NCBI GenBank assembly: GCA_016932335.1
Contig: JAFGCZ010000005.1
Span: forward strand, 1-64,000
From: Opitutales bacterium
GTDB lineage: Bacteria > Verrucomicrobiota > Verrucomicrobiia > Opitutales > Oceanipulchritudinaceae
Direction: 5' to 3'
DNA length: 64,000 nt
Shown: one piece after another, positions 39,300 to 50,007 of the stretch
Layout: the number at the start of each line of letters is the position of its first letter
Numbering within the stretch: the stretch's first letter is position 1
Program-made: the position numbers and the translations under genes
The notes under the pieces: generated by a model
The model's input: only the letters and a program-made list of their open reading frames with translations
Databases searched by the model: none
What the model was told of the DNA's origin: nothing

Positions 39300-39919
39300 T
39301 TGCCACCATTCAGGGAACACTTACAGATGCCGGTCCACTCTTTGCTATTATTGAAGCCGGCGGGCTTGGTTATGAATTAAGCATTCCGGTAACCACAGCT
39401 GAAAAACTGCCACCGGTAGGCCAAAACACCATGCTATACGTGCATGACGTCTACAGAGAAGATGCTGCGTTGCTCTATGGGTTCGCCGATAGGGCCTCTA
39501 GAGATTTTTTTAAGCTGGTTATTGAAAAAGTTTCAGGAATAGGCCCACGCACCGCTATTTCCCTAATGAGTCGCTTCCCCCTCACCTATTTACTGGAGGC
39601 AATTGCCGGCTCTGATTCCGTCGCATTGGCCAAATGCCCCGGGATAGGCCCCAAGACAGCTGAGCGGATCATCATAGAACTGAAAGATAAAATCAGAGAG
39701 TGGAGCCTGCACAGCTGCATATCCGCAGTCTCAGGCAAATCCGTTACCCCGATCAACAACTCTGGCAATATTTCGGAAGACGAGAAGGATGCGCTGGATG
39801 CTCTACTGGCATTGGGCTACAAGGCTTCGGAAGCAGAAAAGGCACTGTCCAAGGCCCGTAAGCAATTGGGAGAAAATGCAGATACACAAAGCCTTATTCG
39901 CAGAGCCCTAGGCAATTAA
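39296..39919 (+). CDS. ruvA: Holliday junction DNA helicase subunit RuvA
   Basis: The 207-residue protein has the N-terminal OB-fold (MIATIQGTLTDAGPLF), the two helix-hairpin-helix motifs (EKVSGIGPRTA and KCPGIGPKTAERII), and a small C-terminal domain (DALLALGYKASEAEKAL) that contacts RuvB. RuvA tetramers bind four-way junctions. ruvB and ruvC are not nearby. It is the last gene of the dapA-dapB-ruvA unit, convergent with the anti-sigma gene 7 bp away. Confidence 0.96.
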   Translation: MIATIQGTLTDAGPLFAIIEAGGLGYELSIPVTTAEKLPPVGQNTMLYVHDVYREDAALLYGFADRASRDFFKLVIEKVSGIGPRTAISLMSRFPLTYLLEAIAGSDSVALAKCPGIGPKTAERIIIELKDKIREWSLHSCISAVSGKSVTPINNSGNISEDEKDALDALLALGYKASEAEKALSKARKQLGENADTQSLIRRALGN

Positions 39920-39926
39920 CCGAAAC

Positions 39927-40487
39927 TCAATTGCGGCTGGAGCTATTCGCCTGGGCTGAGGCAAAAGAATACCTGACCGGGCCGCGCACAATAATCTCTC
40001 CATATCCTGATGCTAAAAACTCAGGATTAGCCTCAAGCCTCCGCTTTAAATCCTGAAAGGAAAGAATATTCAACTTTTCCTGAAGGTCGGCATGGTTCAG
40101 TGCATCGCGAATGCGAAAATTGCTCGAACCACTCTGCTGTATTTCGGCCAGCAGTAGCGGAGGAGCATCATTCTCACCTGACACGGATAGAACTTTTTTT
40201 TCATCAAACAGCGAAAAGGAGAGTAAAAACAGCGAAAATACAGCTACTCCTCCGGTAATCAATTTCATATAAAATAAAGCTCGGAACCGTTGTAAGTGCT
40301 GCGAAAAAGTCAAACAGACGGAGCTTTCGCATCGAGCAAAAGCTCTCGAAAGAAATACGCAGTGTTTGAAATATCGCCTACACTCTTCAGACCCTTCAAG
40401 GGCCTGGTTGAGTTCGTGTAACTGGTTCGGCGTTATTTCATCGTCGAGATATAGATTGATTAAGTGATTTAACCTGCGTCTTTTCAT
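39927..40487 (-). CDS. Putative anti-sigma factor, membrane bound
   Basis: The 186-residue product starts MKRRRLNHLINLYLDDEIT. Its N-terminal 50 residues look like the sigma-binding region of many anti-sigma factors (short helices, ECRRYFKHCVF). A single membrane helix follows (MKLITGGVAVFSLFLLSFS), then an exported or periplasmic domain of about 80 residues. Its start lies inside the sigma factor gene (50 bp overlap), the usual coupling of an ECF pair. No ZAS-type zinc motif is clear. The function is inferred from position and layout. Confidence 0.72.
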   Translation of the reverse strand: MKRRRLNHLINLYLDDEITPNQLHELNQALEGSEECRRYFKHCVFLSRAFARCESSVCLTFSQHLQRFRALFYMKLITGGVAVFSLFLLSFSLFDEKKVLSVSGENDAPPLLLAEIQQSGSSNFRIRDALNHADLQEKLNILSFQDLKRRLEANPEFLASGYGEIIVRGPVRYSFASAQANSSSRN

Positions 40488-41088
40488 CGAAATCGGCTTC
40501 CAGCTTTTCACGCAAACTCTCACGTGCCCGCGCTATTCTACTCTTAACCGTTCCGACACTAATTCCAAGCTTTTGTGCAATTTTTTCATAGGAAAAGTGC
40601 TTCTTAATCCTCAACTCCAAAATCTCCCGGTGCTTTCGATTCAACTCGGGCAGGCACACATCGATTCTCGTCTGTAACTCCTGTATAACTGTAATGGCCG
40701 CGGGATCATCTACATCTGCTGCCAGTGTGTCCGCCAACGTCATATCCCCATCATCTGTAATGTTCTGCTCCAGAGAGATGGAAAGATCACGCTTGCGCCG
40801 AATCCAATACCAGTAGCGATTTGTTGCCAAATTATTGGCAATCTGAAACAGCCACGTTGAGAACGAGGCATCTCCCCGGAAGTTTTCCAATCCTCGATGA
40901 GCTTTGATAAAGGCATCCTGAGTAATCTCTTCCGCGTCTTCTCTGGTTTTTAACATACCAAAAACGCGGTTATAAATTTTATCCCAATAAATATCAACAA
41001 TCTGCTGATATGCTTTATGGTCTCCGTCTTTTACTTGCTGCAAAATACGTTGTATATCTGCAGCCTCCACGGTGGTTGCTTGAGTCAT
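40438..41088 (-). CDS. ECF-type RNA polymerase sigma factor
   Basis: The 216-residue protein has sigma region 2 (IYNRVFGMLKTREDAEEITQ and FSTWLFQIANNLATNRY) and region 4 with a helix-turn-helix (YEKIAQKLGISVGTVKSRIA). Region 2 and 4 are joined by an acidic linker. This is the RpoE-like extracytoplasmic stress class. The partner gene just downstream encodes its probable anti-sigma factor. A 12-residue tail rich in Ser and Arg ends the protein. Confidence 0.93.
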   Translation of the reverse strand: MTQATTVEAADIQRILQQVKDGDHKAYQQIVDIYWDKIYNRVFGMLKTREDAEEITQDAFIKAHRGLENFRGDASFSTWLFQIANNLATNRYWYWIRRKRDLSISLEQNITDDGDMTLADTLAADVDDPAAITVIQELQTRIDVCLPELNRKHREILELRIKKHFSYEKIAQKLGISVGTVKSRIARARESLREKLEADFDEKTQVKSLNQSISRR

Positions 41089-41298
41089 GAGTAATTGAGT
41101 TTAGGTTAGGCAATGTTGTTAAACATCTGCGTAAAGTATGACGTAATCATTGAGAGATTCGTTCAAACTTTAGAGTAGTTTTTTTTGATGCCATCTATGC
41201 CTTTGATAATAAGAATAATACAAACCATCCCTAAAAAAAGCTTATTTTTTTCTTGTAACTTTTGAAGATACGACCATGTTACGTGCTTTCGATGCAAT

Positions 41299-41370
41299 GG
41301 GCGGATAGCTCAATGGTAGAGCAGTGGCCTTTTAAGCCATTGGTTCTGGGTTCGAGTCCCAGTCCGCCTA
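41299..41370 (+). tRNA. tRNA-Lys (anticodon TTT)
   Basis: A full cloverleaf is visible. The acceptor stem GGGCGGA pairs with TCCGCCT, with one G-T pair. The D arm is AGCTCAATGGTAGAGC. The anticodon stem GTGGC/GCCAT encloses loop CTTTTAA with anticodon TTT, and the T arm is CTGGGTTCGAGTCCCAG. The discriminator base is A and CCA is not encoded. Eight T follow 1 nt later and may help end transcription. Confidence 0.96.
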
Positions 41371-41593
41371 CTTTTTTTTGGTCAGGATGGTACCTCCTTT
41401 TTGCTTAAGCTAAAAGCTTGCAACAGATAGATCCCATTGCCATCGTCTGTTACTGTTTACTACCAAATGAAATACCTTGAGAAGTAGGATATTATGGAAA
41501 AAAGTAACGTTTTCAAAATGTTATTCTTGAAAGTTTCTCAGGGGCAGTTCATTCAGTATTGATTCATTCATCCCTTATCAAACTGTGGCTACT

Positions 41594-42256
41594 ATGAAAA
41601 AAGTTGTAATTATTGAGGACCAAACCGCTGTGCGTGAAATGATTGCTCAAATTGTCCGCACAGAACCAGGATTTGAAGTTGTAGCCGAGTGCGGCGATGG
41701 ACAATCTGCCATTCAGGTTTGCTTGGATAATAAGCCTGATTTCGTTATCTTGGATGTTATGCTCCCGGGACTGCATGGAGCAGAAGTTCTTCGCCGTTTC
41801 AGCAAACAGTTGAAACAGACACGTGTTTTGATTTTCTCTGGTTATGAAGATGCCGCTTTGCTCCGTGAGCTTCTTGAAGCTGGCGCGCATGGTTTTGTGG
41901 GAAAATCTGCCCCTCTATCCGAACTCAGAAAAGGCATCCAGATCGTTGCCAGCGGCGGAAGCTATTTCGGCCCGGAAGTTGCCCTCATCCTGAGAGAAGC
42001 AATGGCCCACCCGACCAATTTCGCAAAACCCTCGCTTAGCCTCCTTACTGCACGCGAAAGAGAAATCCTCCAACTGATCGCAGAAAGCTACAGCACCAAG
42101 GAAATCGCAGCTAAACTGAAGATCAGCGTTAAGACTGCAGAAAATCACCGCACCAACCTGATGAAGAAGCTCGATCTACACGATGTGGCTAGCCTGACTC
42201 GCTATGCCATTGAGTATGGGATCATCGAATCCCCCACTCGCCCGGGGGGCCTTTGA
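41594..42256 (+). CDS. NarL/FixJ-family response regulator
   Basis: The 220-residue protein joins a receiver domain with phospho-acceptor D54 ([10 protein letters not shown]), S82 and K104, to a C-terminal LuxR-type helix-turn-helix ([20 protein letters not shown] and [18 protein letters not shown]). It should bind DNA after phosphorylation. No kinase gene is adjacent, so it is an orphan here. ATG 41594 starts the receiver fold; a GTG at 41585 would add three residues. Confidence 0.94.
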   Translation: MKKVVIIEDQTAVREMIAQIVRTEPGFEVVAECGDGQSAIQVCLDNKPDFVILDVMLPGLHGAEVLRRFSKQLKQTRVLIFSGYEDAALLRELLEAGAHGFVGKSAPLSELRKGIQIVASGGSYFGPEVALILREAMAHPTNFAKPSLSLLTAREREILQLIAESYSTKEIAAKLKISVKTAENHRTNLMKKLDLHDVASLTRYAIEYGIIESPTRPGGL

Positions 42257-42377
42257 TCATTCAGAAGAATAAAAAGATTGAAAATCTAGGGTTGCCTAAT
42301 TTTTAACGATTTTATTAGATACCATCATCGCACAAGCTATTTCTGTGCTGTCATCGTGATTCCGACCCATTTCTGTT

Positions 42378-42932
42378 ATGACAAAGAGTTTAAGACTATC
42401 TCCTTTGCTGCTATTGGCAGCTCTCTTCCTCGCAGGCTGTAATACTAAGCCTCCCGCTCCGACTCCAGACATGACTGTTACCCGCGGTGATGGTGAAAAT
42501 TCCTCCGATTGGATTAACGCTGCCGAAGTCTACGGCGCCGGTGCAGCCGGGCTGGAAGTACGCGATGGAGCCTTTGGAGAAGATGGAGAACGCATCACCG
42601 GCGTCTTACCCTCTGTTTATTTCGATTTTGACACATCCTACATTAAGCAGAGCGAACGCACAAAGCTTGCTCAGGCTGTAGAACACCTCAAGAACAACCC
42701 CAATGACCGTCTCCTTATTGAAGGAAACTGCGACTGGAGAGGAACCAAAGAATACAACCTGGCACTGGGCGATCGTCGTGCAGAAAGTGTTCTGGCCTAC
42801 CTTAGCGGGATCGGTGTTGACACCAGCAGAGTCCAGACGGTATCCCTGGGTGACTTGAATGCAGCAGAAAACAGTGCAGAGTCGCAAATGAGTCAGGATC
42901 GTCGCGCCGATCTGGTAATCATCCGCAAGTAA
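42378..42932 (+). CDS. OmpA/Pal-like outer-membrane lipoprotein
   Basis: The 184-residue protein has a lipoprotein signal (LLLLAALFLAGC, lipidated Cys at about residue 21), a low-complexity Pro-rich start of the mature part, and a C-terminal OmpA domain with the peptidoglycan-binding pattern NCDWRGTKEYNLALGDRRAE. It should tie the outer membrane to the cell wall. Tol genes are not nearby, so a strict Pal assignment is uncertain. A strong bidirectional terminator follows. Confidence 0.9.
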   Translation: MTKSLRLSPLLLLAALFLAGCNTKPPAPTPDMTVTRGDGENSSDWINAAEVYGAGAAGLEVRDGAFGEDGERITGVLPSVYFDFDTSYIKQSERTKLAQAVEHLKNNPNDRLLIEGNCDWRGTKEYNLALGDRRAESVLAYLSGIGVDTSRVQTVSLGDLNAAENSAESQMSQDRRADLVIIRK

Positions 42933-42964
42933 CCGATAGTCGATTTACTTTTTAGCATAAAAAA

Positions 42965-42992
42965 GAGCGGTTTTTCAACCGCTCTTTTTTTT
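42965..42992. terminator. Bidirectional rho-independent terminator
   Basis: The 8 bp stem GAGCGGTT/AACCGCTC has a 4 nt loop. On the plus strand it is followed by eight T; on the minus strand by a run of T (plus-strand A-run before 42965). It serves both the Pal-like gene and the convergent tpiA. Confidence 0.93.
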
Positions 42993-43013
42993 GTATCAAA
43001 TCTGAATGGTAAA

Positions 43014-43787
43014 TCAGGACTTGCTCTGAGCAATGGTAACCAGCTCCGCAAAAGACTTAGCCTTAAGAGCAGCACCACCAATGAGACCGCCGTCGATATC
43101 AGACTGGTCGAGCAATTCGGAAGCATTCTCCGGCTTCATGGAACCACCGTAAAGAATGCGTACCTTGGTACCGGTTTCACCAAACTGTTCAACAAGAAGC
43201 TTGCGAATAAAAGCATGCACTTCCTGAGCCATTTCCGGAGTTGCTGTTTTGCCGGTTCCGATAGCCCAAACAGGCTCGTAGGCAATAACAATATTTTCTC
43301 CATTGTCTTCACCGACACCCTTAAGACCACCCTTCATTTGGGTTTCGATAACGGAAAGCATTTCTCCGCTTTCGCGCTGAGAGAGGGTTTCTCCCACGCA
43401 AAGAATAGGCTTGAGGTTGCTTTCCAGAGCAGCAATCACCTTTTCATTGATGAAAGCGTCTGATTCGCCGAAATATTCACGACGTTCACTGTGACCAAGG
43501 ATCACAAAGCTGCAGTAGAGCTCGCGAAGCATAACAGCGGAGATTTCGCCGGTATAAGCACCTTCAGCCTTGGGATACATGTTTTGTGCACCCAACTGAA
43601 TATTAGTGTCCTTCAACAGCTCGGCAGCTGATTCCAAGGCAGTAAACGGAGGGCATACGGCAACTGCTACGTCTGTCTTCTGGCCTACGACAGCATTGAT
43701 CTCCTTGATGAGCTCTCTTGCTTCCGCGGCAGTTTTGTTCATCTTCCAGTTACCTGCGATGAGGTATTTCCGATTATTTTTCTGCAT
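43014..43787 (-). CDS. tpiA: Triosephosphate isomerase
   Basis: TpiA interconverts dihydroxyacetone phosphate and glyceraldehyde 3-phosphate. The 257-residue barrel shows LIAGNWKMNKT with the active-site Asn and Lys, the histidine in VILGHSERREYFG, the glutamate in IAYEPVWAIGTGKTA, and the phosphate loop GGSMKPENA. The length is standard. It lies 50 bp downstream of pgk and gap on the same strand, part of a lower-glycolysis cluster. Confidence 0.97.
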   Translation of the reverse strand: MQKNNRKYLIAGNWKMNKTAAEARELIKEINAVVGQKTDVAVAVCPPFTALESAAELLKDTNIQLGAQNMYPKAEGAYTGEISAVMLRELYCSFVILGHSERREYFGESDAFINEKVIAALESNLKPILCVGETLSQRESGEMLSVIETQMKGGLKGVGEDNGENIVIAYEPVWAIGTGKTATPEMAQEVHAFIRKLLVEQFGETGTKVRILYGGSMKPENASELLDQSDIDGGLIGGAALKAKSFAELVTIAQSKS

Positions 43788-43837
43788 AATAGTTTTTAAA
43801 GATATAAGATTTTCGATAAAAAGAAAACCTAAAAAGT

Positions 43838-45031
43838 TCAGGCCTTATCGAGCGCATCCACGCCGGGGAGAACCTTGCCTTCAAGGAATTCAAGAGAGGC
43901 GCCACCACCGGTGCTCATAAAGGTTACCCTGTCGGAGTAGCCACTCTTCTTAATTGCCTTAACGGAGTCACCACCACCGATAATGGAAGTGCTGCTGGAG
44001 TTGGCAATCGTTTCGGCAACAGCAAAAGTACCTTTATTGCAGTCCTTGATTTCAAAAATACCCATCGGGCCATTCCACAGAACAGTCTTGGCCTTGGCCA
44101 CTTCTTCCTGGAACAAAGCCAAGGTCTTGGGGCCAATATCAACGCCCTGCCAGCCTTCAGGAATATTGCCTTCAACCACCTTGGTTTCGGTAACTGTCAA
44201 TGCTCCGAAATCAACAGACTGAGTGATCACATGGTCGATCGGGAGAAGGAATTTTACGCCACGTTCTTTGGCTTTATTCAATGCAGCCTGAGCAGTTTCA
44301 ATCTTATCAGGCTCATTTAAAGAACTGCCTACAGATCCGCCCATAGCCAACATGAATGTGTAAGCCATTGCGCCACCAATCATAATAGAGTCAGCCTTTT
44401 CCAGAAGAGCATCAATAACTGTGATCTTATCGCTTACCTTGGCACCACCCAGAATAACCGTAAAAGGACGTTCAGGGTTGCTGGTCTTATCGCCGAGGAA
44501 CTGCAACTCGCGCTCAATCAGGAAGCCACATACAGAATCGTCAACATACTTGGCAATACCTGCAGTGGAAGCCTCAAAGCGGTGGGCCGTACCAAAAGCA
44601 TCATTCACAAAAACGTCGGCAAACTTACCATAATTGGCAGCCCAATTTTCAGCGTCTTTCTTTTCCTCAGAATAGAAACGAACATTTTCCAGAAGCACAA
44701 CCTGGCCGGCTTCCATTGAGGAAACAGCTGCTTCAACTTCTGCTCCAACACTGTCGGGCAACAAAACAACCGGTTGACGCAGTTCGGCAGACAATTGTTT
44801 GGCAATCGGAGCCAGAGTCAACTTGGGATCTTTGCCTTTCGGGCGACCCAGATGGCTGGCAAGAATAACCTTGGCGTTATTTTCAATCAGGTGGCGAATA
44901 GTAGGCAATGCAGCCTTAATGCGGGTATCATCTGTGATGTTTCCCTTGTCATCCAAAGGCACATTAAAGTCACAACGAACAAAGCAACGTTTTCCAGAGA
45001 CGGCAATGTCTCTAATTGTTTTTGTAGCCAT
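43838..45031 (-). CDS. pgk: Phosphoglycerate kinase
   Basis: Pgk makes ATP from 1,3-bisphosphoglycerate. The 397-residue protein has the substrate-binding start FVRCDFNVPLD, the hinge ASHLGRPKG, the ATP-site loop ILGGAKVSDKI, the segment WNGPMGIFE, and the C-terminal GGGDSVKAIKKSG. The length is normal. It is transcribed between gap and tpiA, but a strong terminator separates it from gap, so its expression may be set separately. Confidence 0.97.
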   Translation of the reverse strand: MATKTIRDIAVSGKRCFVRCDFNVPLDDKGNITDDTRIKAALPTIRHLIENNAKVILASHLGRPKGKDPKLTLAPIAKQLSAELRQPVVLLPDSVGAEVEAAVSSMEAGQVVLLENVRFYSEEKKDAENWAANYGKFADVFVNDAFGTAHRFEASTAGIAKYVDDSVCGFLIERELQFLGDKTSNPERPFTVILGGAKVSDKITVIDALLEKADSIMIGGAMAYTFMLAMGGSVGSSLNEPDKIETAQAALNKAKERGVKFLLPIDHVITQSVDFGALTVTETKVVEGNIPEGWQGVDIGPKTLALFQEEVAKAKTVLWNGPMGIFEIKDCNKGTFAVAETIANSSSTSIIGGGDSVKAIKKSGYSDRVTFMSTGGGASLEFLEGKVLPGVDALDKA

Positions 45032-45103
45032 AAATCGTAGAGGGATAGCTGTTAAAAGTATTATTCTGCCTCATTGTTGAGCAGAGATAGATGGAAAAGG
45101 CGG

Positions 45104-45152
45104 AAAAAAAACGAGCCGCCTGCGGGCGTTGAAACCCCGCCCGGCGGCTCGG
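45104..45152 (-). terminator. Strong terminator after gap
   Basis: A GC-rich long stem (CGAGCCGCC pairing with GGCGGCTCG, extended inward by GGGCG/CGCCC) is followed on the minus strand by a run of eight T. It stands 29 bp past gap and 73 bp before the pgk start, so most gap transcripts should end here. Confidence 0.92.
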
Positions 45153-45180
45153 AAATAGTTTAACTAATGCTGCTCAGCAA

Positions 45181-46227
<1,047 letters not shown>

Positions 46228-46386
46228 TTTTCTTATATTGGTTGACGTTTTAGAAAAATCAAAAAACGAGTGGGAGAGCGGTAACTCAAACAAGCTACAG
46301 GGATATGGCAAGAGTTTTTCATCAAAGAAGCCAAATAAATTACTTAACACTTGTCTCTTTCCGCTGATTTCTGGCGGTTCAACCTC

Positions 46387-48819
46387 TCATGATAAAATCC
46401 AAAGTGCACAGCTGTAAGGCGGCAATTCCAGCATGTCTCCATGCCGTTCCATCGTTGCCGTGGATAAGCCTCCGGGAGCCAAACGCTCATGATCGGCAAT
46501 CTGCACCATCTGTCGACATTGCACGGCATCGATTTTCAGGTGACTTGTGAATGAATGCGGATTGATACAGTAGAGCAGCTTTAAGCCGCCACGCGTTTCA
46601 TCCGCATTGTAGACTAATCCAATCGAGCTGTTTTCACTGTTACTGATGCGCGTAAAATATCCGGCATTGGGTTTATCTCCCAAACGCAACAACGCCCCCA
46701 ACTCGGACTGACGGAAAGCAATCCACGCACGAAAATAGTCGTGCGTTGCCGGATAACGCTGTTGCCTTTTGTAATTTAGCGCATTCAGGTCTCCCCGCAG
46801 GTAAGTATTACTGTTCCCCTGTTTACTCCGCAGCATATCCTGCCCTTCCGCAATCATGGGGATACCGATGGACATCATCAGCGTTGCCATCATCAGATGG
46901 GTTCTTCTACGATCCAAGAAAGTTGGGTTGCGCCCGTCCTTTTCAGGATTTTCGGTGATACTATCCATCCAGCAGCTGTCATCGTGCGATTCCACGTAGT
47001 TGACACTTTGAGCAGGCCAGGCAGAGAGGTGGTCCAATGACCCTGTAAGGAAATAGAGAATTCCTTCGGCATTTCCCTCTCCTTTTACATATTTACGGAT
47101 GAATTCACGATAGCCGTCATTCCAGGAGGCAAAACCGGTACTGCGCAAATTATAGGCTATATGCCCACGGAAACTCCAAGGCTCTGCGATCAAAATCACC
47201 GCAGGGTTTACTGCTTTAAGTTCTTTTTCGATAAAGGAAAGCGTATCCTTACCAATCAGCTCTGCCAAGTCGAAGCGAAATCCATCAACACCATAGGTTT
47301 TCATCAACCAAAGCAAACTGTCGGCAATCAGACGCTGAGCCATGGGGGCGCTGGAATACAAGGTATTCCCACATCCACTCCAGTTCATATAGTGGCCATC
47401 CGGGCTAAGCTCAAAATAGTAGCGTTTATCGATAAACTGCAAGTAGTTTGGTTCTCCGTAATGGTTGTAGACGACGTCCAGTATAACCGCCATACCGCGC
47501 TCGTGAAAGGCTTTAACAACATCCTGAAACTCGGCAATTTGCGACGCTTGTTCCGGCTCCTCGGCATAATGGCTGCTGGGTGAAAACCAGTTTACCGGCA
47601 TATAACCCCAGCCATAGACATCCTTGGTCGGCGTATCAAACTGCTGAATGGGTTGCAGCTCCACGGCATTGACTCCCATTTTCGAAGGGTAAAACTCCGG
47701 GTGGCGTATCCACTTGGAAAGGCCGGAAAAACCCATACGCTCTTTTTCCGTGAGCTTTAAGGGAGCATGCTGCAACAGATCCCTGACATGTGTCTCCATA
47801 ACGATGAGATCATGCCAGCAGGGAGGCTGAAACAAATCCGGAGTGGGGATCTTTGTTTCATCAATCACAATCCCCGGTCCCATCGCAGAGACCATTGCAT
47901 AGGCGTAAGGGTCAACAATACGAATATTGGGGTCAAACGCACTCTGAGGATCCAGCGCCGCACCATGCACATGGTAGAAATAAAAGGCATTCGCCCAATC
48001 GCCCTTAAGTGCAACCTCCCACATCGCCGCATCAGCACGTTCCAAATCAACGATTTTAGTGTCACTTTCGTCGATTTCACGAAAAATCCTTAGCTTAACA
48101 GCAGATGCTCTGGGCGCAAATAAACGAAAAGTGTAACCATCCGAAGAACGATGAACCCCCGGTTCCAAATGGCTGTAAATAGAATGAATGTACTCCCCCG
48201 GAAGCATTAATGCCTCTTCATCGGATAGACCATCTACCCAACGGATAATCCCCTGCCCTCCATTGTCGATCGGTTGCGGAGTCGTAAAAGTGAAAATGTG
48301 CTGCCCAGTTACATACTTATTGTATGTATAATTTCGATTACCATTGCTGTCGGTAACACAATTAGGTGCACCGGCACTCACTTCCAGCCAATCACCATTT
48401 CCGGTGATGAATTTGAACGCTACCTTACTTCTGCGGGAAAGTCTGTTCTTTTCAATGCGCAGAGTCAGGTAATTCTGCCCGGCAATCACCGTTTTGCGCA
48501 TTCTCCAAAGCGCATTGCCAATCCGCGGATTCCAGTTATTAAAGGTTCCCGCAATATAAAGCTCCTTACTGGAAAGATCTATATTTGAATAGCGGTCCTC
48601 ACGCATACAAAAAACAATCATTCCTTCTTCCGAATAATAACCGCTTAAATCTGCGTAAACCAAGGGAGAAGCCAGCTTGAGCTTCGAAAGAGAGGTTGAG
48701 CCATCCCCCCAATAAAGAGGCGGCAGCTTCTTGGAGAGCCAATCTTTGCTCAGGCTGACAATACCTGTTTGAGGAGAAGTCCAACTGGCCGAGATAATGT
48801 GCCGGGCTTTTTGACTCAT
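46387..48819 (-). CDS. GH13 pullulanase/glycogen debranching-type enzyme
   Basis: The 810-residue protein has N-terminal beta-sandwich regions (about residues 1-330, including a CBM48-like FRLFAPRASAVKLRIF) and a GH13 barrel. The nucleophile is D517 in DGFRFDLAEL, the acid E546 in LIAEPWS, and D613 in VESHDD. Pullulanase-like YNWGY-type context appears as VYGWGYMPVNWF. It should cut alpha-1,6 branches in glycogen or pullulan. No signal peptide is seen, so it works inside the cell. It lies upstream of gap on the same strand. Confidence 0.87.
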   Translation of the reverse strand: MSQKARHIISASWTSPQTGIVSLSKDWLSKKLPPLYWGDGSTSLSKLKLASPLVYADLSGYYSEEGMIVFCMREDRYSNIDLSSKELYIAGTFNNWNPRIGNALWRMRKTVIAGQNYLTLRIEKNRLSRRSKVAFKFITGNGDWLEVSAGAPNCVTDSNGNRNYTYNKYVTGQHIFTFTTPQPIDNGGQGIIRWVDGLSDEEALMLPGEYIHSIYSHLEPGVHRSSDGYTFRLFAPRASAVKLRIFREIDESDTKIVDLERADAAMWEVALKGDWANAFYFYHVHGAALDPQSAFDPNIRIVDPYAYAMVSAMGPGIVIDETKIPTPDLFQPPCWHDLIVMETHVRDLLQHAPLKLTEKERMGFSGLSKWIRHPEFYPSKMGVNAVELQPIQQFDTPTKDVYGWGYMPVNWFSPSSHYAEEPEQASQIAEFQDVVKAFHERGMAVILDVVYNHYGEPNYLQFIDKRYYFELSPDGHYMNWSGCGNTLYSSAPMAQRLIADSLLWLMKTYGVDGFRFDLAELIGKDTLSFIEKELKAVNPAVILIAEPWSFRGHIAYNLRSTGFASWNDGYREFIRKYVKGEGNAEGILYFLTGSLDHLSAWPAQSVNYVESHDDSCWMDSITENPEKDGRNPTFLDRRRTHLMMATLMMSIGIPMIAEGQDMLRSKQGNSNTYLRGDLNALNYKRQQRYPATHDYFRAWIAFRQSELGALLRLGDKPNAGYFTRISNSENSSIGLVYNADETRGGLKLLYCINPHSFTSHLKIDAVQCRQMVQIADHERLAPGGLSTATMERHGDMLELPPYSCALWILS

Positions 48820-48936
48820 GATATACGGGATTCTATCGATTATAACACGATTCGCAATAGATTACTCTATGCGATCGTATAAAGAAAAAGATTTTTGCAT
48901 TTACACCAGCTAATAAAGATAAATTTACTGTTAGGA

Positions 48937-50007
48937 ATGGCAAAGATTTTAGTAGCATTGTCCGGTGGTGTCGATAGCGCAGTAGCTGCCCATCTGTTAA
49001 AAGAGCAGGGGCACGAGGTTTCTGCTGCCTATATGAAAAACTGGATCAACGAGGAAAATGTTTTTGGTAATTGCCCCTGGGAAGAGGACATCAGAGATGC
49101 GGAAGCTGTTTGTAAGCATCTGGAAATTCCTTTTGAAGTGGGAAACTTCATAAAAGACTACCGCGAACGCGTCGTACAATACCTTGTTGAAGGTTACAAA
49201 AAAGGAATTACGCCTAATCCCGATGTTATGTGCAACCGGGAAATGAAATTCGGTGTCTTTCTGGATTATGCCCTTAAAAATGGTTTTGAGGCAGTGGCTA
49301 CAGGCCACTACTGCCAAAGTGTAATTGATGCATCAGGGATCAATCAGGTTTATGAAGGCATCGATAAAAACAAGGATCAGTCGTATTTCCTCGCTCTAGT
49401 TAAAGGAAATCAGATGGACCACGCCCGTTTCCCTATAGGACACCTGCAAAAAACAGAAGTGCGCAAGTTGGCAAAACAGGCAGGCTTACCGAATGCCGCC
49501 AAAAAGGATTCACAGGGGATCTGTTTTATCGGCCAAGTTAAAATCACCGATTTTCTCGAAAAATTCATACCAGATAATCCAGGCGAAATAGTCAATCTGA
49601 ATGGCACCGTATTGGGAGAGCACAAAGGCCTGCACCGCTTTACCTTAGGCCAGCGCAAAGGCATCGGGGTTCCTTCCAACACAGACAACCAATTCTATGT
49701 GGTTGTCGGCAAGGACTATGACACTAACCGCCTGATCATTGCTTTTGAGAGCAATGAGGAGAACGGACTTTATTGCACGGAAAAGCGAGTGCATTCGCTC
49801 AGCTGGATTCGAGACAGTATAACAGATAAATGTAAGTTGCTCGCCCGTCCCAGATACAGAGACCCATCGGTAGTTAGTGACTTCAGACCTCTGGAAGACG
49901 GAAGCATCCACTTGACATTCCACGAGCCCCAACGGGCAATCGCTGCCGGGCAGATCTGTGCGTTTTACGATAATGAAAGACTTCTGGGCGGAGGTGTTTT
50001 CTTATAA
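48937..50007 (+). CDS. mnmA: tRNA 2-thiouridylase MnmA
   Basis: MnmA puts sulfur on U34 of Lys, Glu and Gln tRNAs. The 356-residue protein has the PP-loop ALSGGVDSAVAA, the NCPWEEDIRDAEAVC segment, and the two active cysteines, one in DVMCNREMKFG and one in DSQGICFIGQ. ATG 48937 starts the family's N-terminus; the frame from 48895 adds unrelated residues. Its last 6 bp overlap the convergent HEAT-repeat gene. A tRNA-Lys(TTT), a target of the enzyme, is also in the window. Confidence 0.96.
   Translation: MAKILVALSGGVDSAVAAHLLKEQGHEVSAAYMKNWINEENVFGNCPWEEDIRDAEAVCKHLEIPFEVGNFIKDYRERVVQYLVEGYKKGITPNPDVMCNREMKFGVFLDYALKNGFEAVATGHYCQSVIDASGINQVYEGIDKNKDQSYFLALVKGNQMDHARFPIGHLQKTEVRKLAKQAGLPNAAKKDSQGICFIGQVKITDFLEKFIPDNPGEIVNLNGTVLGEHKGLHRFTLGQRKGIGVPSNTDNQFYVVVGKDYDTNRLIIAFESNEENGLYCTEKRVHSLSWIRDSITDKCKLLARPRYRDPSVVSDFRPLEDGSIHLTFHEPQRAIAAGQICAFYDNERLLGGGVFL

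Noticed and set aside
46228-46350. N-terminal extension of gap by 41 codons
   Set aside because: The extra residues are unlike the GAPDH family, and ATG 46227 begins exactly at the NAD-binding strand.
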